From Chitinophaga flava (GTDB lineage: Bacteria; Bacteroidota; Bacteroidia; Chitinophagales; Chitinophagaceae), in assembly GCF_003308995.1 (NCBI RefSeq), contig NZ_QFFJ01000002.1, positions 3,162,001 to 3,226,000 of the forward strand: DNA of 64,000 nt, given 5' to 3'. Under the pieces are notes generated by a model. That model searched no databases and had not been told where the DNA came from. It was given only the letters and a program-made list of their open reading frames with translations. Shown piece after piece: positions 35,801 to 43,597 of this stretch. The translations under genes and the position numbers were made by a program. Numbering within the stretch: the first letter of the stretch is position 1; every line of letters begins with the position of its first letter.

Positions 35801-38800
35801 ACAGATACACATGTTCCGCCCGCCACTGAGCTGGAAAATAAGCTATGCCAACTCTATGCAGAGGTATTGGGGCTTGCAGTGGAGCAAATCAGTATCCATC
35901 AGAACTTTTTCAGAATAGGTGGCAGCTCTATCAAAGGTATTCAGCTGAAGAAAAAGCTCAATCAGCTCGATGAATTCAGGCATATCGGCGCGGCAGATCT
36001 GTTTAAGTATAACACTATTCAGAAGCTGGTAGAAAGTATCCGTCAGGATGCTGCAACCACCTATAAGCTGCAGAAAAACATACAGGGAGAAAGCCATGAA
36101 ATAGCCATTGTGGCTGTTTCGGGGGCATTCAGTGGAGTAGACAATGTGGATGAGCTCTGGCAAATTATCTCCAGCCAGCAGGAAGGGCTCCGGTTCTACA
36201 GCAAAGACGAATGCCGGGAGCTGCAAATGGATGAGGCATTGGTGGAACATCCTGATTTTGTACCGGTAGCAGGTAAGGTGAAAGGTGTTGAGCTGTTTGA
36301 TCCTATGTTCTGGGAGCTTTCGCCCAATGAGGCCAGGCAGCTGGACCCGCAAATCCGTAAGTTCATAGAACATTGCTGGTTTGCATTGGAATCTTCCGGT
36401 TATGTGACTGAGCGGGGAAAGTACAATATCGGCGTATTTGCAGGCAGTGGTGAAAATTTTTACCTGCATGACCGTGTTCTGCGGGGAGAGATGTCGGGGC
36501 AGGTGGATGCATGGGAGGCATTTGTGTCCAACAGTAAACATGCCTTAGCTACTCAAACAGCCTACCTGCTGGACTTGACAGGCCCTGCCAATTCCATCAA
36601 TACGGCCTGCTCTACAGGCCTGGTGGCGGTGGTAGAAGCATGTAAAAACCTGCAGCTGGGCGTATGTGATATGGCCATCGCCGGTGGGGTGTCTCTGGGC
36701 ATGCCAGAACAGGTAGGTTATCTGTACAAGGAAGGAATGACGCATTCCAAAGACGGGCATTGCCGCACCTTTGACCAGGACTCATCCGGTACTACCTCCG
36801 GATCAGGCGTAGGCGTGGTATTGCTAAAGCGACTGAAAGATGCTGTTGAAGATCGTGATCATATTCTGGGAGTGATCAAGGGTTACGCCACTAATAATGA
36901 TGGCGCCCGGAAAACCGGTTATACAGCTCCCTCTGTAACAGGTCAGACGGAATGTATCATCAATGCCCAGCGGATGGCGGGCATCACATCAGATCAGATA
37001 GATTATGTAGAGTGCCACGGTACGGCTACTCAACTGGGCGACCCCATCGAAGTACAGGCATTAAGGGATGCCTTTGCGTATAGCCGTCCCAGTAAGAACG
37101 ACCCCACCCGTAAAACATTGCTGGGAGCTGTTAAAGCCAATATAGGCCATACAGATACAGCTGCCGGTGTTGCAGGGTTGATTAAAGTATGCGCCATGCT
37201 GCAGCATAACATCATGCCTGGCCAGGTTAACTTCAACACACCTAATGATGAACTGAAACTGGAAGATACCAGCTTCGGAATTATTAAAGAGAATAGGCCA
37301 TGGCAGCCGGTTCCCGGCAAACAACGTCTGGCAGGAGTGAGTTCCTTCGGTATCGGTGGCACCAATGCGCATGTAATTGTAGGAGACTATATTCCCGATA
37401 CACCAGCAACGCAGGAAACAGATCCGGCCCAGGACGAGGATGTACTGTATATTGTTCCCGTATCTGCCAAAAGCCGGCAGTCGCTGGAGAACTACAAACA
37501 GGCACTGATAAAAACCTGTGAAGCCAGTCCTTCATTAAAAATTAACGATATCGCCTATACGCTGCAGGAAAAACGAGCGCATTTCCAGCACCGGAGCGCC
37601 TATTGCGTTAAAAACATCACTGAACTGGCAGACCGGTTAAAGCACGATACTTCCTACGGACAGGCCGGTTCCGCAGATGAAAACAGGATGGTGCTGATGT
37701 TCCCCGGTCAGGGCGTACAATATGTAAACATGACCCGGGACTTATACAACAATATACCTTCTTTCAAAAATACCATAGACCACTGTATATCCCTGGCCAA
37801 CCAACACCTGCATACTGATCTCTACAAGGTCATCTATGCTGATGGGGAAGACCTACTGCATAACATCAATGATATGCAATGGGCACCCATATCCCTGTTT
37901 ATCATTGAATATTCACTGGCCAGGTACCTGGAAGAACTGAGCATCAAAGCAGATGCTTACATCGGGCATAGCCTGGGTGAATACGTAACTGCGACCTTAG
38001 CCGGTGTCTTCGCGCTGGAAGATGCTATCAGACTTGTTATTGCCAGAGGTCAACTCATGCTGGAGATGGAGCCGGGAGGTATGCTGGCCATTAACGCCAG
38101 GGAAGAAACAATAAAGGAAATAATAACACAGCACAACTGTGATATAGCGGTTATTAACTCAATAGAAGATATCATTGCTTCCGGAGAAGTGAAGGCTGTA
38201 GACAACCTTCAATCTGCATTGGAGCAACTCGAAATTCCGGTAGTAAGAATCAGTGTCCCTGTAGCAGGGCATTCCAGAATGATGGATGACATCGCAAGGA
38301 AATATTATGCGTTGTTCAGGGATATAAAATTAAATAAACCTGCCAAACCCTTTATCTCCAACCTGAGCGGTGAGATCGCTAAGGATGAAGTAGCAACCCC
38401 GGAATACTGGTGCAAGCAACTTCGGGATACGGTGCAGTTTGCGAAAGGCATAGACCGCCTGAGCAGGATGTATAACCATAAAGTTGACTTTGTTGAAATA
38501 GGTCCTGGAAAAGGGTTGTGCTATTTTGTGGGTAAATACAGGGACACAAACAGCCATTATTCGATTGGCTCCCTGCATCTGTTGCCTTCTGCCAAAGAAG
38601 CCAATGACGCCTGGCTGAATATGGATTCCAGGGAACGTATTATTGCGAAACTGTGGATGAATGGAATCATTCAGCAACCCAATGAAAGCAAGTTGTTCAG
38701 GCAGGCAGTACTACTCCGCTCTTTACCGGTCTACCAGTTTAATCACCGGAGATACTGGCTGGAGAAAGGAAAAGAACAAGTGTCAGCATACGGGCCGGTA

Positions 38801-41800
38801 GATCGTCCGAAAGCAGAAAATCCAATAGAGATATTGGAGAATAAATATTCAGAAACAGAGTACCAGGTAGCACAGATATTTGCTGAGTTGCTTGGCATGG
38901 AGCAGATCTCCCTGCATGATGATTTCTTTAAGATCGGCGGCAACTCTATTCTCGCTATACGTGCTTCCCACAAAATAAGTAAACTGTTAGGGAAGGAGAT
39001 ACAAGTGACGGATGTGTTCAAACACAGAACTATCGCACAGCTCCTGCTTCATAATCCGGAGCAGGCGCAGGTCATTATTTCCCGGACCGATGATAGTCAG
39101 GTCATCCTCTCCTTTGCTCAGGAGCGTCTTTGGTTTATTGAACAGTACGAAGAAGGAACCAATGCTTATCATATACCGGCGGTGTATGAACTGGACGATG
39201 CCACAGACCCGGAAGGCTTAAAGTATGCACTTCAGCAGATTGTTGCCAGACACGAGGTGTTAAGAACTACGATAGAAGGCCGTAACCAGCAGGGCATTCA
39301 GGTGGTCCATCAGGAACCGCTGTCTGTGGAAGAGGTGCTGCTGACTAACGCGGACGATCTGGAAGCGTTGCTGACAGAAGATATCAACCGTCCTTTTGAC
39401 TTGCAGCATGATTATCCGATACGGGTGAAATTCTACGAAATCCGCACGGAAGGTGCGGAAAAAAGGATATTGCTCATCAATGTACATCATATTGCTACTG
39501 ATGGCTGGTCCATCGAAATATTCCAAAAGGAACTACTGGCTTACTACCATGCATATACGCAGCAGGACACTTCCTTTAGCTTGCCTGCCTTGGAAATCCA
39601 GTACAAGGATTTTGCGCTGTGGCAAAGGACCTGGCTGGCAGGAGAGATGCTCAACAAACAGCTCAGCTACTGGAAGGATAAGCTTTCCGGTTATCAGACG
39701 CTGGTCTTGCCTACTGATTATCCAAGGCCGGCCAGAATAGACTACAACGGAGCAAGAGAAGCGTTCCTGCTCAATAAAGCGCTCAGTGACAGGTTACGGG
39801 CGCTGGTACGGCAGCATGGGGTGACCATACACAGTACATTGCTGAGCAGCCTTTATATTCTATTTGGTAAATACACCGGACAGGATGATATCCTGATAGG
39901 GAGTCCTATTGCGAACCGTCATCATAGACAGACCCAGGACCTTATCGGATTCTTTGTTAACACCCTCGCCAACAGGGCCCTGTTAAGCAATACCCAGACC
40001 TTTGAAGAGCTGGTGCGGGATGTTCATCAGCAACAGATAGAGGCACAACAGTATCAGGACCTGCCTTTTGAAAAACTGGTCAGTGAACTGGGTGTAGAGC
40101 AGGACCCTTCACGGCATCCGCTCTTCCAGGTGGCATTTGCAGTACAGAACTTTGGCAATGAAACAGGCAAGCAGCAAAAAGCATTTATAAAGCCCTACGA
40201 AGGTTCGGTTTCATTTGAAGTAGAAAAATTTGATCTGTCTATTTTTATTGATGACAGCGGCGAAGAGATCATAGGACAGATCAGCTATGCTACCAGTCTG
40301 TTCCGGGCAGAAACGATTTCCCGGCTGATCAGGCATTTTGTTCAACTGCTGGAAACGCTGACAAAGGCGCCTGAAAAAGAATATGGCAGCATCTGTTTAT
40401 TGTCCCCCGAAGAGTACAGGCAGATTGTTTACGAATGGACTGCTACTGATAAGACCTATCCCAAGGGAAAAACCTTTCATCAGGTTTTTGAAGAACAGGC
40501 CGTTGAAAGTCAGGACAGTATCGCACTTGTTTGCGAAGACCAGCAGCTGAGTTATCAGGAGCTGAATGAAAAGAGTAATCAGCTGGCTCGTCAAATCAGG
40601 ACACAATATCAGCAAAGGACCGGCGAAGCGTTAAAACCGGATACGCTGATAGCCCTGTGTCTGAACAGAGGGCTGGAGATGATTGTGAGCATACTGGCTG
40701 TGCTGAAGGCTGGTGGAGCTTATGTCCCCCTGGATCCTTCCTACCCTCAGCAAAGGATTGATTATATATTGGAAGACACCGGTGCTGTGCTCATACTATG
40801 CCAGCGTAAAAGAAGAGAGGTACAGCTTCCTGAAGAGAAGGTACTTTATGCAGACCTGACGGAAGAATTTTACCTCCATGAAGATACTGCCAATCTGCCT
40901 GCACACAGTTCGTCCCGGGATCTCGCCTATATCATCTATACCTCCGGTACCACCGGTAAACCCAAAGGTGTGATGATAGAACACGAAAGCCTGATGAACC
41001 TGGTGTATGCACAAAGAGACAGATTTAATATCAATCGTGAATCGAAGGTAGTGCAATATGCGTCCCTGGTATTTGATGCGTCGGCGTGGGATATATTCAG
41101 CACGTTTGCCTTCGGTGCCCGGCTCTTTGTGGTAACCGGCGCTATCAGACAGGATGGCCAGCTATTGACCGAGTACATGGATAAATGTAAAATAACAAAT
41201 GCCTCATTGCCTCCTGTTTTGTTAAATGTAATGTCGTCGTCTGGTTTGCCGGCATTGAAGACACTGGTGGTTTCAGGTGAGGTAACAGCCTTGAAATTAA
41301 TGCAGCAATGGAGTGAGGGCCGGGAAATGGTTAATGGTTACGGCCCCACAGAGAATACAGTTGGTTCAAGTCTGCATTCCTATGCAGAAGGAGATCTGCA
41401 TACCAATATAGGTAAGGCGCTTGAAAATGTTAAATTCTACATCCTCGATCCCAGCTTGCAGCCGGTACCGGTGGGCGTTACCGGAGAATTGTATATAGGA
41501 GGCACCGGTCTGGCAAGAGGGTATTTCCACAACGAAGAATTAACAGCAGCGCGTTTTATTGCTAATCCATTTGCAACAGAAGCAGATAACGCCAAAGGAT
41601 ATACGCGGCTTTACAAAACAGGAGATCTGGTAAGATGGATGGCAGACGGCAATATAGATTACATCGGCAGAAATGATGAGCAGGTAAAGATCCGCGGGTT
41701 CAGAATAGAGTTGCCGGAAATAGAACAGGCGCTCCTGCAGATTCCCGGCATCCGGCAAAGCTGTGTGCTGGCAAAGGAAAGACAGACAGCATCCGGTAGT

Positions 41801-42301
41801 ACTAAATATCTCGTGGGATATTATGTCCCGGATAAATCACACCCCGATGCGGCTTCACTGACTCCCGAATCTATATTGGACAGGCTGTCCAAAGTATTGC
41901 CTGAATACATGATGCCCGCCGGTCTGGTTTCCATGGAATCTTTCCCGCTGACGATTAACAGAAAACTGGATAAACGGGCTTTCCCTGATCCGGGCTTTAA
42001 TGTGATGAAGGAGGCGCATGTTCCTCCTGCTACTGAACTGGAAAATAAACTGTGCCAGATCTATGCAGAAGTACTGGGACTTGCCAGCGAACAAATCAGC
42101 ACCCAGCATAATTTCTTTAGAATAGGCGGCAATTCAGTACTGAGTATCCAGCTGAAAAAAAAGCTGAACGAACTGGATGGATTTGAACATATCAGCCCGG
42201 CAGACCTGTTTAAATACAATACCATTCAAAAACTGGTTCAATTTTACAGCCTTGAAAGGGCTGTATCGCTTGCTCAGGATGAAATGAAAACAAATAGCTA
42301 A
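32663..42301 (+). CDS. Hybrid NRPS/PKS megasynthase 2 (3212 aa, three modules)
   Basis: Domain order: N-terminal TubC-like docking domain (residues 1-57); C5-A5-T7; KS3-AT3-T8; C6-A6-T9. C5 His212/213 (HHIASDG) and C6 His2275/2276 (HHIATDG) are intact. KS3 Cys is 1316. AT3 Ser is 1770 with VAGH at 1867-1870. Carrier serines are about 1089 (GGSS), 2095 and 3158. There is no KR between AT3 and T8 and no TE, reductase or other release domain after T9; the protein ends about 55 residues after the T9 serine. The start is 13 bp after megasynthase 1. Downstream, 81 bp away and on the same strand, is the MDR reductase gene. It should take the chain from T6 of protein 1 and add an amino acid, a ketide and a last amino acid. 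Confidence 0.97.
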   Translation: MENIHSFFYRLRLNAGAIWLDNGKIKLSAPEKFQDAETDNFIVQHKPEILSVLRENEIFSKEKFLGTIILRDNVTAEYPLSSGQERLWFIEEYEDGTNAYHVPAVYELGDATDVEGLKYAFRKIVARHEILRTTIEGGDRQAVQVVHKKPLAIQEFLLSVNDDLEEFLLEDINRPFDLRKEYPIRVKFYRIEAEDAGADKPYAKTILLINMHHIASDGWSAEVFERELSAYYQAYIRRDMAFNLPALEIQYKDYALWQRSCLTGETLDRQLSYWKDRLSGYQTLNLPTDYPRPEKISYSGAHQKFTLSKEVSDRLKALVRKYGVTMHSVLLSSINILLGKYTGQDDILIGSPIANRHYRQTQDLIGFFVNTVINRTQLNITQSYGELIREVHRQQMEAQQHQDLPFEKLVSEMGVEQDLTRHPLFQIIFVVQSFGSNPPAEQQVFFKSYEGTLSYEVEKFDMSIMVNDSGEEITGQISYATSLFREETIARLIQHYIYLLDALTQAPEKAYSSFSLLSPEEYRENIYSRNATGKAYPKGKTIHQLFEEQTAEHPDNIALVYLDQQLSYSALNEKSNQLARYIREQYRQRTGQELKPDALIALCMDRGPEMIVSILAVLKAGGAYVPMDPSYPQQRIDFILEDTGAALVLGLRRDNGLQLPAEKVLYTDLTEELYRHEDTTNLPANSSARDLAYIIYTSGTTGKPKGVMIEHESVMNLVFVQKEKFAINTTSGVLQYASLVFDASVWEIFSALTLGARLIIVPGNIRQDAQLLTEYMNKNGTTTALLPPVLLSVMSSSGLQGLKTLVAGGDVTALKLMQEWSQGRKLVNAYGPTENTVIASMHVYAAGDLNTNIGKPIDNAKLYILDSGLQPVPVGVIGELHIGGAGLARGYLNNSELTAVRFIADPFATEEDNAKGYTRLYKTGDLARRLADGSIEYMGRNDEQVKVRGFRIELAEIEQALLHVPGIRQSCVLVKERVTASGSDKYLAGYYVPATAPVAQDFVLDRLSEVLPDYMVPDSLMSMESFPLTINGKLDKRALPDPEFNTTDTHVPPATELENKLCQLYAEVLGLAVEQISIHQNFFRIGGSSIKGIQLKKKLNQLDEFRHIGAADLFKYNTIQKLVESIRQDAATTYKLQKNIQGESHEIAIVAVSGAFSGVDNVDELWQIISSQQEGLRFYSKDECRELQMDEALVEHPDFVPVAGKVKGVELFDPMFWELSPNEARQLDPQIRKFIEHCWFALESSGYVTERGKYNIGVFAGSGENFYLHDRVLRGEMSGQVDAWEAFVSNSKHALATQTAYLLDLTGPANSINTACSTGLVAVVEACKNLQLGVCDMAIAGGVSLGMPEQVGYLYKEGMTHSKDGHCRTFDQDSSGTTSGSGVGVVLLKRLKDAVEDRDHILGVIKGYATNNDGARKTGYTAPSVTGQTECIINAQRMAGITSDQIDYVECHGTATQLGDPIEVQALRDAFAYSRPSKNDPTRKTLLGAVKANIGHTDTAAGVAGLIKVCAMLQHNIMPGQVNFNTPNDELKLEDTSFGIIKENRPWQPVPGKQRLAGVSSFGIGGTNAHVIVGDYIPDTPATQETDPAQDEDVLYIVPVSAKSRQSLENYKQALIKTCEASPSLKINDIAYTLQEKRAHFQHRSAYCVKNITELADRLKHDTSYGQAGSADENRMVLMFPGQGVQYVNMTRDLYNNIPSFKNTIDHCISLANQHLHTDLYKVIYADGEDLLHNINDMQWAPISLFIIEYSLARYLEELSIKADAYIGHSLGEYVTATLAGVFALEDAIRLVIARGQLMLEMEPGGMLAINAREETIKEIITQHNCDIAVINSIEDIIASGEVKAVDNLQSALEQLEIPVVRISVPVAGHSRMMDDIARKYYALFRDIKLNKPAKPFISNLSGEIAKDEVATPEYWCKQLRDTVQFAKGIDRLSRMYNHKVDFVEIGPGKGLCYFVGKYRDTNSHYSIGSLHLLPSAKEANDAWLNMDSRERIIAKLWMNGIIQQPNESKLFRQAVLLRSLPVYQFNHRRYWLEKGKEQVSAYGPVDRPKAENPIEILENKYSETEYQVAQIFAELLGMEQISLHDDFFKIGGNSILAIRASHKISKLLGKEIQVTDVFKHRTIAQLLLHNPEQAQVIISRTDDSQVILSFAQERLWFIEQYEEGTNAYHIPAVYELDDATDPEGLKYALQQIVARHEVLRTTIEGRNQQGIQVVHQEPLSVEEVLLTNADDLEALLTEDINRPFDLQHDYPIRVKFYEIRTEGAEKRILLINVHHIATDGWSIEIFQKELLAYYHAYTQQDTSFSLPALEIQYKDFALWQRTWLAGEMLNKQLSYWKDKLSGYQTLVLPTDYPRPARIDYNGAREAFLLNKALSDRLRALVRQHGVTIHSTLLSSLYILFGKYTGQDDILIGSPIANRHHRQTQDLIGFFVNTLANRALLSNTQTFEELVRDVHQQQIEAQQYQDLPFEKLVSELGVEQDPSRHPLFQVAFAVQNFGNETGKQQKAFIKPYEGSVSFEVEKFDLSIFIDDSGEEIIGQISYATSLFRAETISRLIRHFVQLLETLTKAPEKEYGSICLLSPEEYRQIVYEWTATDKTYPKGKTFHQVFEEQAVESQDSIALVCEDQQLSYQELNEKSNQLARQIRTQYQQRTGEALKPDTLIALCLNRGLEMIVSILAVLKAGGAYVPLDPSYPQQRIDYILEDTGAVLILCQRKRREVQLPEEKVLYADLTEEFYLHEDTANLPAHSSSRDLAYIIYTSGTTGKPKGVMIEHESLMNLVYAQRDRFNINRESKVVQYASLVFDASAWDIFSTFAFGARLFVVTGAIRQDGQLLTEYMDKCKITNASLPPVLLNVMSSSGLPALKTLVVSGEVTALKLMQQWSEGREMVNGYGPTENTVGSSLHSYAEGDLHTNIGKALENVKFYILDPSLQPVPVGVTGELYIGGTGLARGYFHNEELTAARFIANPFATEADNAKGYTRLYKTGDLVRWMADGNIDYIGRNDEQVKIRGFRIELPEIEQALLQIPGIRQSCVLAKERQTASGSTKYLVGYYVPDKSHPDAASLTPESILDRLSKVLPEYMMPAGLVSMESFPLTINRKLDKRAFPDPGFNVMKEAHVPPATELENKLCQIYAEVLGLASEQISTQHNFFRIGGNSVLSIQLKKKLNELDGFEHISPADLFKYNTIQKLVQFYSLERAVSLAQDEMKTNS
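32890..36040 (+). other. Module 7: C - A - T
   Basis: C5 has LSSGQERLWF and HHIASDGWS. A5 (about 34285-35775) has the same pocket residues DAWLVGAVI plus Lys as A2 and A3. T7 has GGSS (Ser1089) and the KS-preceding helix type (QLKKKLNQLDEFRHIGAADLF). It adds the residue after the branched-chain one. Confidence 0.86.
36095..39060 (+). other. Module 8: PKS KS - AT (VAGH-type) - T, no KR
   Basis: KS3 has NTACSTG (Cys1316), HGTAT and GHTDTAAG. AT3 has GHSLG (Ser1770) and VAGH (1867-1870; nucleotides 38261-38272). After the post-AT linker (LPVYQFNHRRYW) there are only about 50 residues before the carrier core, so a KR is absent and the beta-keto group should remain. T8 Ser is 2095. Confidence 0.87.
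39098..42250 (+). other. Module 9: C - A - T, terminal
   Basis: C6 has HHIATDGWS. A6 (about 40460-41970) has pocket residues DAWSVSGVG plus Lys, which I cannot assign. Its A10 core reads NRKLDK (3099-3104) instead of NGKxD; the Lys is kept. T9 Ser is 3158 and its helix (QLKKKLNELDGFEHISPADLFKYNTIQKL) is of the KS-preceding type although no KS follows. Confidence 0.85.
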
Positions 42302-42382
42302 AAGAATCGCTTGCCAACATGTTTAGGCCGATCAAACATTCACCACTTCTTTTTTTTTAAAAAAAACTAAATTAAAAACACA

Positions 42383-43543
42383 ATGGCAGAAATTATTACT
42401 GAGGCATGGATTCTTAACAGTGGTTATGGAAATACTGAACCCGGATTGTTGATGCGTGAGGAAATGAATTTAGGAGTCCTGCTGCCGGATGAGGTCTTGA
42501 TTCATCCCATCTATGGCTGTTGGGAAGGAAATATGCATCATGCTATCATGCGGGACCCGGTTGATATATGTATGCAAAGAAAGGAGGATAAAATTGTCCT
42601 GGGCAATGCAGGTGTGGTAAAGGTAATCGATACCGGGAAAAATGTAAAGGATTTAAAACCGGGTGATGTCTGTATGCTTTTCTGTAATGCTATTTCCGAT
42701 AAGTATGGTTATCCGGAGAAAATTTTGGCCTACGATGCTCCGAATACCTATGGGCTGCTTTCAAGGCAATCTAAGGTAAGCAGGCATACCCTGATCCCAA
42801 TCCCGCCGCACTCGGGCTTTTCCTTGAAACAATGGGCCGCTTTTTCGCTGCGGTATGTTACTGCATGGGCAAACTGGAAAGTAGCCCTGAAGTGTTGGCA
42901 ATCCCAGATGGGAGATGTTCCCGTTGAAAATGAATTTGTGATATCATGGGGTGGAGGCGTATGTTTGGCTGAGTTGGAGCTGGCCAAAAACTATGGATTT
43001 AATGTGGCTATGATAACATCGCTCAATGAGAGAAAGGAAAGCCTTGAACAGGCTGGTATTATTACTGTAGACAGAAGGGGATTCCCGCATCTGCACTATG
43101 ATCAGGAGCGTTATACAAATGATGAAGCATATAAGAAAAATTACAGGACGTCCGAAAAACTGTTCCTGGAGAAAATCAATGAGATCACAGGTGGAGCCGG
43201 GGCTGCAATATTTATCGATAACATAGGATTGTCGGTATACAGAGCGACCTTAAAAGCATTGTCAAGACAAGGTGTTATTGCTACATCCGGATGGAAATGG
43301 GGAATGGAATTATCCCATCTCAGGGCAATAGAGAGCATCAACAGGCATATTCATGTTCACACCCATTATGCCAAACATACAGAAGCAATAGAGGCCATGG
43401 AATACGCACTGCGTAATAACTGGATGCCGCAGGTAGATGTGGATTATGTGTATGAATGGGATGAAATTCCCCGGCTTTGCAGTGATTACGCTACCGGCAA
43501 CCTGATCAGCTATTTCCCTTTATATAAGATCAATGATGAATGA
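42383..43543 (+). CDS. MDR-family reductase resembling crotonyl-CoA carboxylase/reductase
   Basis: A 386-residue medium-chain dehydrogenase/reductase without the structural-zinc cysteine cluster. An N-terminal GroES-like half (KVIDTGKNVKDLKPGDVCM) precedes a nucleotide-binding half (ISWGGGVCLAELELAKNYG, about residues 190-208). Features recalling crotonyl-CoA carboxylase/reductases rather than simple quinone reductases are ILAYDAPNTYG near 113, and HVHTHYAKHTEAIEAM near 330, which sits where CCRs have GSHFAN. It starts 81 bp after megasynthase 2, so it probably belongs to the operon. It could make an alkylmalonyl-CoA extender for the VAGH-type ATs, or act as an enoyl reductase in trans, although no DH domain was seen in the line. 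CO2-binding residues could not be aligned with certainty; the segment FSLKQWAAF lacks the WEE of typical CCRs. Function is therefore open. Confidence 0.65.
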   Translation: MAEIITEAWILNSGYGNTEPGLLMREEMNLGVLLPDEVLIHPIYGCWEGNMHHAIMRDPVDICMQRKEDKIVLGNAGVVKVIDTGKNVKDLKPGDVCMLFCNAISDKYGYPEKILAYDAPNTYGLLSRQSKVSRHTLIPIPPHSGFSLKQWAAFSLRYVTAWANWKVALKCWQSQMGDVPVENEFVISWGGGVCLAELELAKNYGFNVAMITSLNERKESLEQAGIITVDRRGFPHLHYDQERYTNDEAYKKNYRTSEKLFLEKINEITGGAGAAIFIDNIGLSVYRATLKALSRQGVIATSGWKWGMELSHLRAIESINRHIHVHTHYAKHTEAIEAMEYALRNNWMPQVDVDYVYEWDEIPRLCSDYATGNLISYFPLYKINDE

Positions 43544-43597
43544 TGAAGAAAAAATCAAAATTAGACAATGCACTTTAAAAGGATAATAGTTTAAATT

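Noticed and set aside
14140..42250. Epimerisation or dual C/E domains
   Set aside because: All six C-type domains are single, each followed directly by an A domain, and carry the standard C1 motif (AQERLWF) or the divergent starter form.
10129..42301. Many minus-strand and alternate-frame reading frames of 60-200 codons inside the megasynthase genes
   Set aside because: They mirror the conserved motifs of the real genes, recur at matching places in each repeated module and lack independent start context; they are shadows.
42345..42370. T9-A8 tract between megasynthase 2 and the MDR gene, considered as a terminator
   Set aside because: It has no G/C stem or loop; it is more likely an A/T-rich spacer or upstream promoter element.
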